Shown: one piece after another, positions 1-6,646 of the stretch | Layout: every line of letters starts with the position of its first letter | Position numbering within the stretch: position 1 is the first letter of the stretch | NCBI GenBank assembly: GCA_021826485.1 | Contig: JAKAZX010000217.1 | Span: 1-6,909, forward strand | From: Pseudomonadota bacterium | GTDB lineage: Bacteria > Pseudomonadota > Alphaproteobacteria > Acetobacterales > Acetobacteraceae | Length of the DNA: 6,909 bases | Direction of reading: 5' to 3' | Notes under the pieces: model-generated | Databases searched by the model: none | Seen by the model: only the letters and a program-made list of their open reading frames with translations | Told to the model about the DNA's origin: nothing | Made by a program: the position numbers and the translations under genes

Positions 1-3000
1 ATGCGGTGGCGTCCACCAGCGTCACCGCCACCGGCACCGAGACGGCCGCCGTCGCTGTGGCGACCGCGCTCGGCGGCAACGGGGGCGACGGGATCGGCGC
101 CGGCAGCGCCGGGGCGAATGGCGGGACGGCCAGCGCCACGGCGCAGGCCACCACCACCGCCGCCAGCGCCACGGCGCAGGCCTATGCCACCGCGACCGGC
201 GGGGCGGGCGGCGCGGGCAGCGGCAGCGGCGATGCCGGCGGGGCCGGCGGCCAGGCGACGGTGGGGAAGGCCAGCGCCGCCGGCTTTTCGGCGACCGTGA
301 AGGTCAGCCAGATCGGCGGCCTGGGCGGCGCCGGCTCCCTGGGCGCCACGGCCGGCGACGGCGCGGACAGCATCCTGCTGAACGATGTCGGCGGCGCCAC
401 CACCGGCGGGACGCTCACGCTCTATCAGGCGGCGACCGGCGGCGATGCCGGCAGCGGCACCGGCAGCACCGCGGGCTATGCCCGCTCGTCGTTGACATTG
501 AGCGATACGACGGCCAGCAGCTTCATCGGCGGCACCACCGCGCAGGGCGGCAACGGCACCAGCTACGCCGTCGGCGCGGCCGGGACCGCGGCGATCGCGC
601 TCACCGGCACCGCCGCGGTCAAGGCGACCGCGCAGGCAAGCGGCGGCAGCGGGCTGGCCGGCGGCAGCGCCGACGTGACCGGCGCCAGCGCCACTGCGAC
701 CGGCCCTTCCGGCACCGCCCATGCCTATGGCATCGCGACCGGCGGCAGCGGCCTGGCCGGGGATGCGGGGGGCACGGGCAGCGTCGGGTCCGTGGTCGCG
801 ACCGGCAAGGCTGCCTATGCGTCCGCGGTGCTGACCGGCGGCGCCGGCGGCGGCGGGGTGGGGACGGGCGGCGGCGGCGCGGGGGGCAGCAGCACGCTCA
901 GCAATGCGGTCAGCGGCAGTGGCACGATCCTGTCCCTGACGCAGCAGGCGCTGGGTGGCGCGGGCGGCAATGGCGGCGGCGGGGGCGGCAGCGCGCAATC
1001 CGATCTGAGCCTCGCCGTCACCGCCGGTGCCACGCTCAGCGGCACGGCCTACGCGGCCGGGGGCAATGGCGGCGGCGGCGCAAACGGCGGGGGCGGCGGG
1101 GCGGCGACGGCCGATATCGCGCTCAGCGGCCCGGTCGTCGTCAACGCCACCGCGAACGCGGTCGGCGGTGGCGGCGGGTCAAGCTTCGGCGCCTTCCCGG
1201 GCGGCAACGGCGGCGGCGGCGGCGGCGCGGCGGTCACCGGCGCCAGCGCCATCGCGACTGGGCCGGGCGGCATCGCGCATGCGGTCGGCATCGCCAGCGG
1301 CGGCGGCGGCGGTGGCGCAAGCGCCAACAACTCGCACGGCTTCAGCTACCACGGTGGCGGGGGCGGGGCCGCCAGTGTCGGCGGGGTCTATGCGCGCGGC
1401 TTCTCGGCCTATGCGACCGCGCAGCAGACCGGCGGCCCCGGCGGCTTTGGCGGGTTCGAGGCGCAGGCGGCCAATGGCGCGCCCAGCCTGCTGACCAATG
1501 CGGTCAGCGGCGTCGCCACCGGCGGCACGCTGACGCTGGCGCAATATGCCACCGGCGGCACCGGCGGCGGGGCGTCGATCTACGGGCCGGGGGGCGGCGG
1601 TGCGGCCGGGTCCTACCTGACCTTCGGCAATTCCAACACCTCCGCCACCGTCGCCACCAGCGAGGCGACCGGCGGGGGCGCCGGGTTCGGCGGATCTGGC
1701 GCCACCGGCGGCAGTGCGATCGCGACCCTGACGCTCACCGGCGATGCCGGCGTCACCGCGCTGGCCGAAGCCACCGGCGGGGCGTCGGGCGCGGCCGGGG
1801 TGCTGGGATTGGGGGGCGCTGCCACGGCCGATGCGGTCGCCAACTCGCTCGGCAGCGGCGCGGCGGTCGCCAGCACCGCCGAGGCGACCACGACCGGCGG
1901 CGCGACGGCGGCGGCGGATGCCAGCGGCACCGGCAGCGGCGCCACCGCCACCACCGCCGACGCGACGACCAGCCTGGGCACGACGCTGGCGATCGCGGCG
2001 CAGGCGGTTGCCGGCGGCAGCCCCACGCTCTCGGCCGCGGGGCAGGTCGGCATCGGCGGCACGCTGAGCGGCTTTCCCGCCGCGCCGGCCGGCGCCTATG
2101 CCGACGCCACCGGCCAGCCGGGCAGCACCGATCTCGCCCCGATTCTGAGCACCGATACCGCCGTCGCGGCGGCGCTGACCAACGTGCTGGGGCAGGAGGT
2201 GCAGGGCGGCGTCGCCACGCTGGGCGCGCCGGGGATCGACACGCTGGCCAGCACCGTGACCTGGACGCTGGCCAGCGCCGGCCTTGCGGGCGACCTGCTG
2301 CTCGGGCTGGCGGGGACGCAGACGACCGGCAGCGGCTTCGGCAGCCTGACCTTCACCGCCGCGGTCAACGGCAGCACGCTCGCGGACCAGTCGTTCACCT
2401 CCGTCACCGCGGCGCAGAACTATTTTGCCGACACGACGCTCGATCTCGGTGCTGTCCCGGTCGCCCCGCAGGCGACGGTGCAGATCGGCCTGACGCTGAC
2501 GGCGCCCACGGTCGGCGACGGGTTCGGCGCGCAGATATTGCTCGGCGACAACGGACCGACGCCCTGCTACGCCGCCGGCACGCGCATCGCGACCCCGGCC
2601 GGGGTGTGCCCGGTGGAGCATCTGCGGCCCGGCGATGCCGTGCTGGCGCTGGTCGGCGGCGCATGGGCGGCGCGGCCGGTGCGCTGGGTCGGCCGCATGG
2701 CCATCGACCTCGCCCGCCATCCGCGCGCGGAACAGGCGGCGCCGGTGCGCATCCGCGCCCATGCCATCGCCCCCGGCCTGCCCGCGCGCGATCTGCTGCT
2801 GTCACCCGACCATGCGGTGTTCCTGGACGGCGTGCTGATCCAGGCGCAGGCGCTGCTGAACGGCGCGACCGTGGTGCAGGAGCGGCCGGCCCGCATCACC
2901 TACCTGCATGTCGAACTGGACCGCCACGCGCTGCTGCTGGCGGAGGGGCTGGCGGCGGAAAGCTACCTGGACACCGGCAACCGCGGCGCCTTCGCGGGCG

Positions 3001-3530
3001 AGGCGGGGGTGCGGGCGCTGCATCCGGCGCTGGCCGGCGCGGCGGCCTGGGATGCGCGGGCCTGCGCGCCGCTGCTGCTCGGCGGCGCGCAGGTGGCGGC
3101 GCTGCGCCAACAGGTGCGGGACCGCGCCGCGCTGCTCGGCTGGCAGGCCACGGCCGAGCCGGAACTGACGCTGCTCGCCGACGGCGGCCGGCTGGCGACG
3201 CCGGCCAATGGCCGGGTCCGCCTGCCGGCCGGCCTGCGCAGCGTGACGCTGGCGAGCCGGTCCTTCGTGCCGGCGTGGCATGGGCTGGCGGATGACCGGC
3301 GGCGGCTCGGCGTCGCGGTGCGGCGGCTGCGCTGCGGCGGGCGGCGCCTGCCGGAGGCGGCGTTCGGTGCCGGGTGGCACGCAGCGGAATCCGGCTGGCG
3401 CTGGACCGACGGCGCGGCGCACCTGTACCTGCCGCCGGCCGCGCAAGGCGCGATGCTGGCGCTCGATCTGGTGGCGGTCGGCGCGCGCTACTGGCTGGCC
3501 CCCAGGGCGGCGGTGTGCGCCGCCGCGTGA
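1..3530 (+). CDS. Gly/Ala-rich tandem-repeat protein with C-terminal Hint domain (5' partial)
   Basis: The reading frame is open from the left edge (first full codon at base 3) to TGA at 3528-3530, so the true start is probably upstream; a GTG at base 6 has no visible RBS. Residues are numbered from that GTG (1174 aa). Residues 1 to about 705 are Gly/Ala/Thr/Ser-rich, without cysteine and with few charges. Short beta-strand-like units such as GGTLTLYQAATGG are separated by glycine loops, in three supermodules of roughly 180-200 residues, which suggests a beta-solenoid. Residues 708-853 resemble a beta-sandwich (QSFTS, AAQNYF, LDLGA). Residues 854 to about 995 form a Hint_2-type domain: Cys854 in CYAAGTRIATP, LSPDHAVF with His936, HVELDRH with His968, and ESYLDTGNR at 985-993. 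Residues 996-1174 are a tail with DRRRLGVAV and a W-H-x-x-E...RWTDG motif. Hint folds catalyse N-S acyl shift and autoproteolysis in inteins and Hedgehog proteins; activity here is inferred. It is probably a secreted or surface protein, but the secretion signal is not visible. Confidence is high for the gene and the Hint domain, low for its role. Confidence 0.93.
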   Translation, partial: AVASTSVTATGTETAAVAVATALGGNGGDGIGAGSAGANGGTASATAQATTTAASATAQAYATATGGAGGAGSGSGDAGGAGGQATVGKASAAGFSATVKVSQIGGLGGAGSLGATAGDGADSILLNDVGGATTGGTLTLYQAATGGDAGSGTGSTAGYARSSLTLSDTTASSFIGGTTAQGGNGTSYAVGAAGTAAIALTGTAAVKATAQASGGSGLAGGSADVTGASATATGPSGTAHAYGIATGGSGLAGDAGGTGSVGSVVATGKAAYASAVLTGGAGGGGVGTGGGGAGGSSTLSNAVSGSGTILSLTQQALGGAGGNGGGGGGSAQSDLSLAVTAGATLSGTAYAAGGNGGGGANGGGGGAATADIALSGPVVVNATANAVGGGGGSSFGAFPGGNGGGGGGAAVTGASAIATGPGGIAHAVGIASGGGGGGASANNSHGFSYHGGGGGAASVGGVYARGFSAYATAQQTGGPGGFGGFEAQAANGAPSLLTNAVSGVATGGTLTLAQYATGGTGGGASIYGPGGGGAAGSYLTFGNSNTSATVATSEATGGGAGFGGSGATGGSAIATLTLTGDAGVTALAEATGGASGAAGVLGLGGAATADAVANSLGSGAAVASTAEATTTGGATAAADASGTGSGATATTADATTSLGTTLAIAAQAVAGGSPTLSAAGQVGIGGTLSGFPAAPAGAYADATGQPGSTDLAPILSTDTAVAAALTNVLGQEVQGGVATLGAPGIDTLASTVTWTLASAGLAGDLLLGLAGTQTTGSGFGSLTFTAAVNGSTLADQSFTSVTAAQNYFADTTLDLGAVPVAPQATVQIGLTLTAPTVGDGFGAQILLGDNGPTPCYAAGTRIATPAGVCPVEHLRPGDAVLALVGGAWAARPVRWVGRMAIDLARHPRAEQAAPVRIRAHAIAPGLPARDLLLSPDHAVFLDGVLIQAQALLNGATVVQERPARITYLHVELDRHALLLAEGLAAESYLDTGNRGAFAGEAGVRALHPALAGAAAWDARACAPLLLGGAQVAALRQQVRDRAALLGWQATAEPELTLLADGGRLATPANGRVRLPAGLRSVTLASRSFVPAWHGLADDRRRLGVAVRRLRCGGRRLPEAAFGAGWHAAESGWRWTDGAAHLYLPPAAQGAMLALDLVAVGARYWLAPRAAVCAAA
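183..1880 (+). repeat. Three tandem protein-coding supermodules (about 181, 186 and 199 codons)
   Basis: Within the Hint-repeat gene the same series of sub-blocks recurs three times, with a degenerate fourth beginning near 1881. The start anchor is SATAQAYATATGG (Tyr60), SGTAHAYGIATGG (Tyr241), GGIAHAVGIASGG (Val427), then AVASTAEATTTGG (Glu626), giving spacings of 181, 186 and 199 residues. A second block, GGTLTLYQAATGG, SGTILSLTQQALGG and GGTLTLAQYATGG, recurs with its Thr at 136, 307 and 508. A third block, IALTGTAAVKATAQA, IALSGPVVVNATANA and LTLTGDAGVTALAEA, recurs with its Gly at 201, 375 and 579. The copies have diverged in sequence but keep block order, which suggests old duplication followed by drift and changes in glycine-loop length. 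Boundaries are approximate. Confidence 0.75.
2565..2990 (+). other. Hint_2-type (Hedgehog/intein-like) domain coding segment
   Basis: This segment encodes about 142 residues starting at Cys854, the first cysteine of the visible protein. Block A is CYAAGTRIATPAG, followed by VEHLRPGD, the typical turn of Hint domains. The block-B-like motif is LSPDHAVFLDG, with His936 in the place of the intein T-x-x-H histidine. The block-F-like region is TYLHVELDRHALLLAEGL. The domain closes with ESYLDTGNR instead of the His-Asn that ends splicing inteins. In established Hint chemistry the leading Cys attacks its own preceding peptide bond (Pro853-Cys854) to form a thioester. Whether this protein then cleaves, ligates or stays intact cannot be told from sequence. 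Confidence 0.85.
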
Positions 3531-3540
3531 GTGGCACCGG

Positions 3541-4377
3541 CTATCCGGCCTGATCCTGGAACTGGATGATCGGCACGCCGCGGATATTGGCATCGGGCGC
3601 GCGCCAGAACACGTCGCCGGCAAAGCGGGCGAACTGGTCGGGGGGCAGCACCGTCTGCCGCTCGATCCATTCGACGCGCCGGCGCACCCGGTGCAGGCCG
3701 GGCGCGCCGATGCCGGCGTCGAAATCCTCCGCGTCGTATTCGACGTTGTCGAAGTCGTGCGCGAATTCCGGCTCGCCGAGCATGTCGTACAGCAGCCGCA
3801 TCGTGTCGGCCGGCGCGCGGGTCAGCGCCTGGTATTCCAGCAGGATCAGCCGCTGCGCCTGCTCGCCGAAAAACGCCTCCCGCAGCGCATCCAGCGCGAA
3901 GCCGACCAGCCCGTCGCTGGCGGCGAGGCGGTTGAGGCGGGTGTACACCGTGCCGTTCGCCTCGTAGCCGAACAGGCCGGACGGCTCGAAGGCGTTGTTG
4001 CGCACCAGCCGCTCGATGCTGTCCATGATCCAGGCGGTCGAGCGCACGCAGCAGATGATGCGGGCTGCGGGAAAAAGCTGCGTCAGCGCCGGCAGCTTGC
4101 TGCACCAGACGCGGTTGGTGTCGAACACTGTCCGGGTCTCGGCGATCTCCCGGTAGTAGCTGGTGAACACGCCGCCCAGCAGGTCGCGCCGCTGCTGCGG
4201 GGTGATGAACACGCTGGCCTCGTTGCGCCGGCTGATGGCGCCCTCGACGGCCATGTAGATGGCGCCGACCGGGCTGGTCATGCCGGCATGGAAGCGCGGG
4301 TTCTGCCGCAGCAACGCGCCGAGCAGCGTGGAGCCGGAACGCGGCAGACCGGAAATGAAATGGATGCCGTGCTTCAT
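3541..4377 (-). CDS. PAPS-dependent sulfotransferase family protein
   Basis: This 278-residue protein belongs to the sulfotransferase superfamily, which transfers sulfate from 3'-phosphoadenylyl sulfate (PAPS) to a hydroxyl or amine acceptor. The 5'-phosphosulfate-binding loop is at residues 9-19 (SGLPRSGSTLL), right after the first beta strand, which supports the ATG at 4377. The 3'-phosphate-binding motif follows at about 107-120, with Arg112 and Ser120 at the canonical eight-residue spacing (RSTAWIMDS). The C-terminal part contains an LHRVRRRVEW segment. Length is normal for a single-domain enzyme; no signal peptide or membrane segment is visible, so it is probably cytoplasmic. No clear Shine-Dalgarno precedes the ATG. 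It lies 80 bases downstream of hpf on the same strand, where many alphaproteobacteria carry ptsN, and its stop is 10 bases from that of the convergent Hint-repeat gene. The acceptor substrate is unknown; carbohydrate, lipid or protein tyrosine are all possible. Confidence 0.9.
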   Translation of the reverse strand: MKHGIHFISGLPRSGSTLLGALLRQNPRFHAGMTSPVGAIYMAVEGAISRRNEASVFITPQQRRDLLGGVFTSYYREIAETRTVFDTNRVWCSKLPALTQLFPAARIICCVRSTAWIMDSIERLVRNNAFEPSGLFGYEANGTVYTRLNRLAASDGLVGFALDALREAFFGEQAQRLILLEYQALTRAPADTMRLLYDMLGEPEFAHDFDNVEYDAEDFDAGIGAPGLHRVRRRVEWIERQTVLPPDQFARFAGDVFWRAPDANIRGVPIIQFQDQAG

Positions 4378-4386
4378 CGGTGCGTC

Positions 4387-4438
4387 GGCCGGGATTATGC
4401 CACGCCCGCCACGCCGCGAAAGCCGCCTTTTCCCGGCC
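4387..4438. repeat. 8-bp inverted repeat in the hpf-sulfotransferase gap
   Basis: GGCCGGGA at 4387-4394 and TCCCGGCC at 4431-4438 are exact reverse complements with 36 bases between them. They sit in the 80-base gap between the hpf stop and the sulfotransferase start. There is no T-tract in the right place for a standard intrinsic terminator. The near arm (4387-4394) overlaps a -10-like CATAAT on the minus strand (4394-4399), so an operator or a transcript stem between the two genes are both conceivable. In DNA this GC-rich, an 8-bp match of this kind can also arise by chance. Confidence 0.3.
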
Positions 4439-4457
4439 TGCCCCGACCCGCCCGCGC

Positions 4458-5042
4458 TCAGCCGGTGCCGGACGGGTCGATCCAGCCGATATGGCCGTCG
4501 CTGCGGCGGTACACCACGTTCAGCTCGCCGGTCGCGCTGTTGCGGAACATCAGCACCTGCTGGTCGGCCAGGTCCATGCGCATCACCGCATCGCCCACCG
4601 ACAGGCGGGAGATTTCCGCCGGCACCTCCGCCACCACGGTCGCGTAGGTGACGGACCGTCCGTCCACCCCGCCGGTGCCCGGCTCCTCCTCCTGCCGCAG
4701 GATGTATTGCCGGGCGGCCTGCGGCCGCTCCCGCTGAGCGATGTCACGGGCATGCTCGTTGACCCGCCGGCGGTAGCGCCGCAGCCGCTTGGCGATGTGC
4801 TCGGCGGCGTCGTCGAAGGCGCTGTGGGCGTCGGCGGCCTCGCCCTCCCCGCGCAGCAGCAGGCCGCGCCCGGCGTGCATGTTGATGTCGCAGGTGAAGA
4901 AGCTGCGGGCGCGGCTGAACGTGACCTGTGCTTCCATCGCATGGTCAAAATACTTGCCCGCGATGGCGTCGAGGTGCTGCTGCACCCGGGTCCGCAGCGC
5001 GTCCGACAAATCCACCTGCTTGCCTGACACCGTGATCTGCAT
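4458..5042 (-). CDS. hpf: Long-form ribosome hibernation promoting factor (HPF/YfiA family)
   Basis: This 194-residue protein has the two-domain layout of long HPF. Residues 1 to about 98 form the S30AE domain, which binds the 30S decoding region; it begins MQITVSGKQVDLSDALR and carries a basic helix at 84-93 (AKRLRRYRRR). After a Gly-rich linker at about 118-130, residues 133-191 form the C-terminal domain (SRLSVGDAVMRMDL, VYRRSDGHIGWIDP), which in this family drives dimerisation of 70S ribosomes into inactive 100S particles. The ATG at 5042 is supported by a GAGG eight bases upstream, within a GGAGGGTGAGG stretch. The gene starts 45 bases after the rpoN stop on the same strand, the usual alphaproteobacterial arrangement, so it is probably cotranscribed with rpoN. 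The product protects idle ribosomes during stationary phase or starvation. Confidence 0.96.
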   Translation of the reverse strand: MQITVSGKQVDLSDALRTRVQQHLDAIAGKYFDHAMEAQVTFSRARSFFTCDINMHAGRGLLLRGEGEAADAHSAFDDAAEHIAKRLRRYRRRVNEHARDIAQRERPQAARQYILRQEEEPGTGGVDGRSVTYATVVAEVPAEISRLSVGDAVMRMDLADQQVLMFRNSATGELNVVYRRSDGHIGWIDPSGTG

Positions 5043-5050
5043 GCGCCGTT

Positions 5051-5061
5051 CCTCACCCTCC
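5051..5061 (-). promoter_or_regulatory. hpf ribosome binding site
   Basis: The minus strand reads GGAGGGTGAGG here, followed by eight bases and the hpf ATG (5042-5040). The proximal GAGG has ideal spacing and the upstream GGAGG offers a second anti-SD match. It lies in the 45-base rpoN-hpf gap, allowing independent translation of hpf from a shared mRNA. Confidence 0.75.
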
Positions 5062-5087
5062 GGTTGGGGACCGCCGTGTCGGCCGGC

Positions 5088-6572
5088 TCATGCCGGCACG
5101 GCCTTCTCCCGCTTGCGCTGCACGGAGGAGGGGATGCGCAGCGCTTCGCGGTATTTGGCCACGGTCCGGCGCGCGATGTCCACGCCCTCCCGCCGCAGCA
5201 GGGCGACGATCGTGTCGTCGGACAGCACGTCCGCCGGCGTCTCGGCGGCCACCATGGCGCGGATGCGGTGGCGCACCGCCTCGGCGCTGTGGCTTTCGCC
5301 GCCGAGGCCGGCGATCGCGGTGGTAAAGAAGTATTTCAGCTCGAACATGCCGCGCGGGGTGGCGATGTATTTGTTGGAGGTCACGCGGCTGACCGTGCTT
5401 TCGTGCATCTCCACCGCGTCGGCAATGTCGCGCAGGATCAGCGGGCGCAGATGGGCGACGCCGTGGCGGAAGAAACCGTCCTGCTGGCGCACGATCTCTC
5501 CGGCCACTTTCAGGATGGTCTGCGCCCGCTGTTGCAGCGACTTGACCAGCCAGTTCGCGGTCTGCAGCCGTTCCGACAGGAACGCCCGGTCCTCCCGCCC
5601 GGCGCGTGGGGCGATGCGGGCGGAAAGCTGGCGGTTGACCAGCACGCGCGGCAGCGTCTGCGGGTTCAGCTCCAGCAGCCAGGTGCCGTCCGGGGCGGCG
5701 CGCATCAGGATGTCGGGCACGATCGGAATGGCGGCCGGCGCATCGAAATCCGCGCCGGGCTTGGGGTCCAGCCGGCGCAGCTCGGCGATCATGTCCGCCA
5801 TGTCCTCGGCATCCACGCCGCAGACCGCCATCAGCCGCCGGAGGTCGCGGCGAGCGAGCAGATCGAGATGGCCGAGCAGCGCCTGCATGGCAGGATCAAG
5901 CCGGTTGCGCTCGGCGAGTTGCACGGCGAGGCACTCGGCGAGGTCGTGCGCGAACATGCCCGCCGGGTCGAAATGCAGCATGGCCTGGCGGACGCGCTCG
6001 ACCCGTTCCGTCGGCACGCCGAGCGCGCCGGCGACGGTCGCCGCCGTCACGCCCAGCCGGCCAGAGGGTTCCAGCAGCGCGATCAGATGCGCGGCGATCG
6101 CCCGGTCCGTCCGGTCGGCGAACGTGAGACGCACCTGCTCGGCCAGATGCTCTCGCCGGCTGCGCGGCGCCGGGGCAAGCTCCTCGATGCCGCGCTCGTC
6201 GCCGGCGAAGTCGGCAGCGCCGCCGCGGCCGAACGGAACGCCGTCGCCCGGGCCGCCAGGGTCGAAGGGTTCGGCATCCCCGGCATCCAGCGGCGCCGCC
6301 GCGGCGACGGCGAGGTGGTCGGCGGCCACGAGATCGGCAGTGTCGGCAGCATCGGGGTCCGGCGCCGCGGCGATCTGGTCCGGCGCCGGCCGTTCCGGCA
6401 GGGTTTCCGGCCGCTCGTCCCGCTCCAGCAGCGGGTTGCGCTCCAGCTCCTCCTCGACGAAGGCGGTGACTTCGAGGTTGGAGAATTGCAGCAGCTTGAT
6501 CGCCTGACGCAGTTGCGGCGTCATCACCAGCGACTGGGACAGGCGTAGATCGAGACGCGGGCCGATCGCCAT
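5088..6572 (-). CDS. rpoN: RNA polymerase sigma-54 factor
   Basis: The product is 494 residues, normal for sigma-54. Region I (about 1-50; LDLRLSQSLVMTPQLRQAI and FVEEELERNPLLE) contacts activators and core polymerase. Region II (about 51-135) is an acidic, Ala/Pro-rich linker of variable type. The core-binding region follows (FDPAGMFAHDLAECL at 201-215). Next comes the DNA-binding helix-turn-helix near 381-405 (ADAVEMHESTVSRVTSNKY), then FELKYFF at 410-416. The diagnostic RpoN box, ARRTVAKYRE, is intact at 467-476, and the protein ends at residue 494. The ATG at 6572 is chosen because conserved region I begins there and AAGGA lies five bases upstream; a GTG at 6641 would add 23 unconserved residues. 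Sigma-54 recognises -24/-12 promoters and needs ATP-dependent enhancer-binding proteins, for example in nitrogen and carbon metabolism or motility. It is followed by hpf, and a sigma-54-like element lies in its own leader. Confidence 0.98.
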   Translation of the reverse strand: MAIGPRLDLRLSQSLVMTPQLRQAIKLLQFSNLEVTAFVEEELERNPLLERDERPETLPERPAPDQIAAAPDPDAADTADLVAADHLAVAAAAPLDAGDAEPFDPGGPGDGVPFGRGGAADFAGDERGIEELAPAPRSRREHLAEQVRLTFADRTDRAIAAHLIALLEPSGRLGVTAATVAGALGVPTERVERVRQAMLHFDPAGMFAHDLAECLAVQLAERNRLDPAMQALLGHLDLLARRDLRRLMAVCGVDAEDMADMIAELRRLDPKPGADFDAPAAIPIVPDILMRAAPDGTWLLELNPQTLPRVLVNRQLSARIAPRAGREDRAFLSERLQTANWLVKSLQQRAQTILKVAGEIVRQQDGFFRHGVAHLRPLILRDIADAVEMHESTVSRVTSNKYIATPRGMFELKYFFTTAIAGLGGESHSAEAVRHRIRAMVAAETPADVLSDDTIVALLRREGVDIARRTVAKYREALRIPSSVQRKREKAVPA

Positions 6573-6577
6573 GGCGG

Positions 6578-6582
6578 TCCTT
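6578..6582 (-). promoter_or_regulatory. rpoN Shine-Dalgarno that decides the start
   Basis: AAGGA on the minus strand lies five bases before the ATG at 6572-6570. It supports this start over the in-frame GTG at 6641-6639, whose extra 23 residues show none of the conserved region I pattern. Confidence 0.75.
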
Positions 6583-6614
6583 GCACGAGGCGCAGGGGCG
6601 GCCGCCGCCGCCCT

Positions 6615-6627
6615 GCTGCAGTGCAGC
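6615..6627. repeat. 13-bp perfect dyad in the rpoN leader
   Basis: The sequence GCTGCA-G-TGCAGC is a perfect inverted repeat with a one-base centre. It lies 43-55 bases upstream of the rpoN ATG and just downstream of the expected start site of the sigma-54-like element at 6647-6664. The position suits a repressor operator, but no cognate regulator is recognised, and the arms are too close for an RNA hairpin. Confidence 0.35.
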
Positions 6628-6646
6628 GCGAGCGGCGTCACTTGGC

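Noticed and set aside
1..300. ATG-initiated frame at base 1 encoding a Pro/Arg/Ala-rich 99-residue peptide
   Set aside because: It is out of frame with the Hint-repeat gene and has the composition typical of a shadow frame in GC-rich DNA.
183..1880. PE_PGRS (mycobacterial) identity for the GGxGG-rich region
   Set aside because: The similarity is compositional only. No PE domain is visible, the glycine loops alternate with beta-strand blocks, and the C-terminal Hint domain and gene neighbourhood are alphaproteobacterial.
183..1880. Repetitive DNA as a CRISPR array or satellite
   Set aside because: The repeats are diverged at the base level, in frame with one coding sequence, and have no fixed spacer/repeat pattern.
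1179..2762. 527-codon minus-strand open frame antisense to the repeat gene
   Set aside because: Its product is an Arg/Gly/Ala-rich shadow with no domain, caused by the GC-rich coding strand lacking stops in the complementary frame. The plus frame has the Hint domain and regular repeats.
3537..3548. CCGG-ctat-CCGG hairpin as a bidirectional terminator
   Set aside because: A 4-bp stem without flanking T-tracts on either strand is too weak to call as a terminator feature.
3280..4647. Plus-strand open frame of 455 codons across the sulfotransferase
   Set aside because: It is antisense to the sulfotransferase, whose PAPS-binding motifs are intact. The translation resembles no family and overlaps the end of the Hint gene.
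4789..6507. Long plus-strand open frame (572 codons) across hpf and rpoN
   Set aside because: It is Ser/Arg/Ala-rich with no recognisable domain and lies antisense to two genes with clear family motifs.
6573..6641. Longer rpoN start at GTG 6641
   Set aside because: The added 23 residues are Ala-rich and unlike sigma-54 N-termini, while the ATG at 6572 has an SD and begins at conserved region I.
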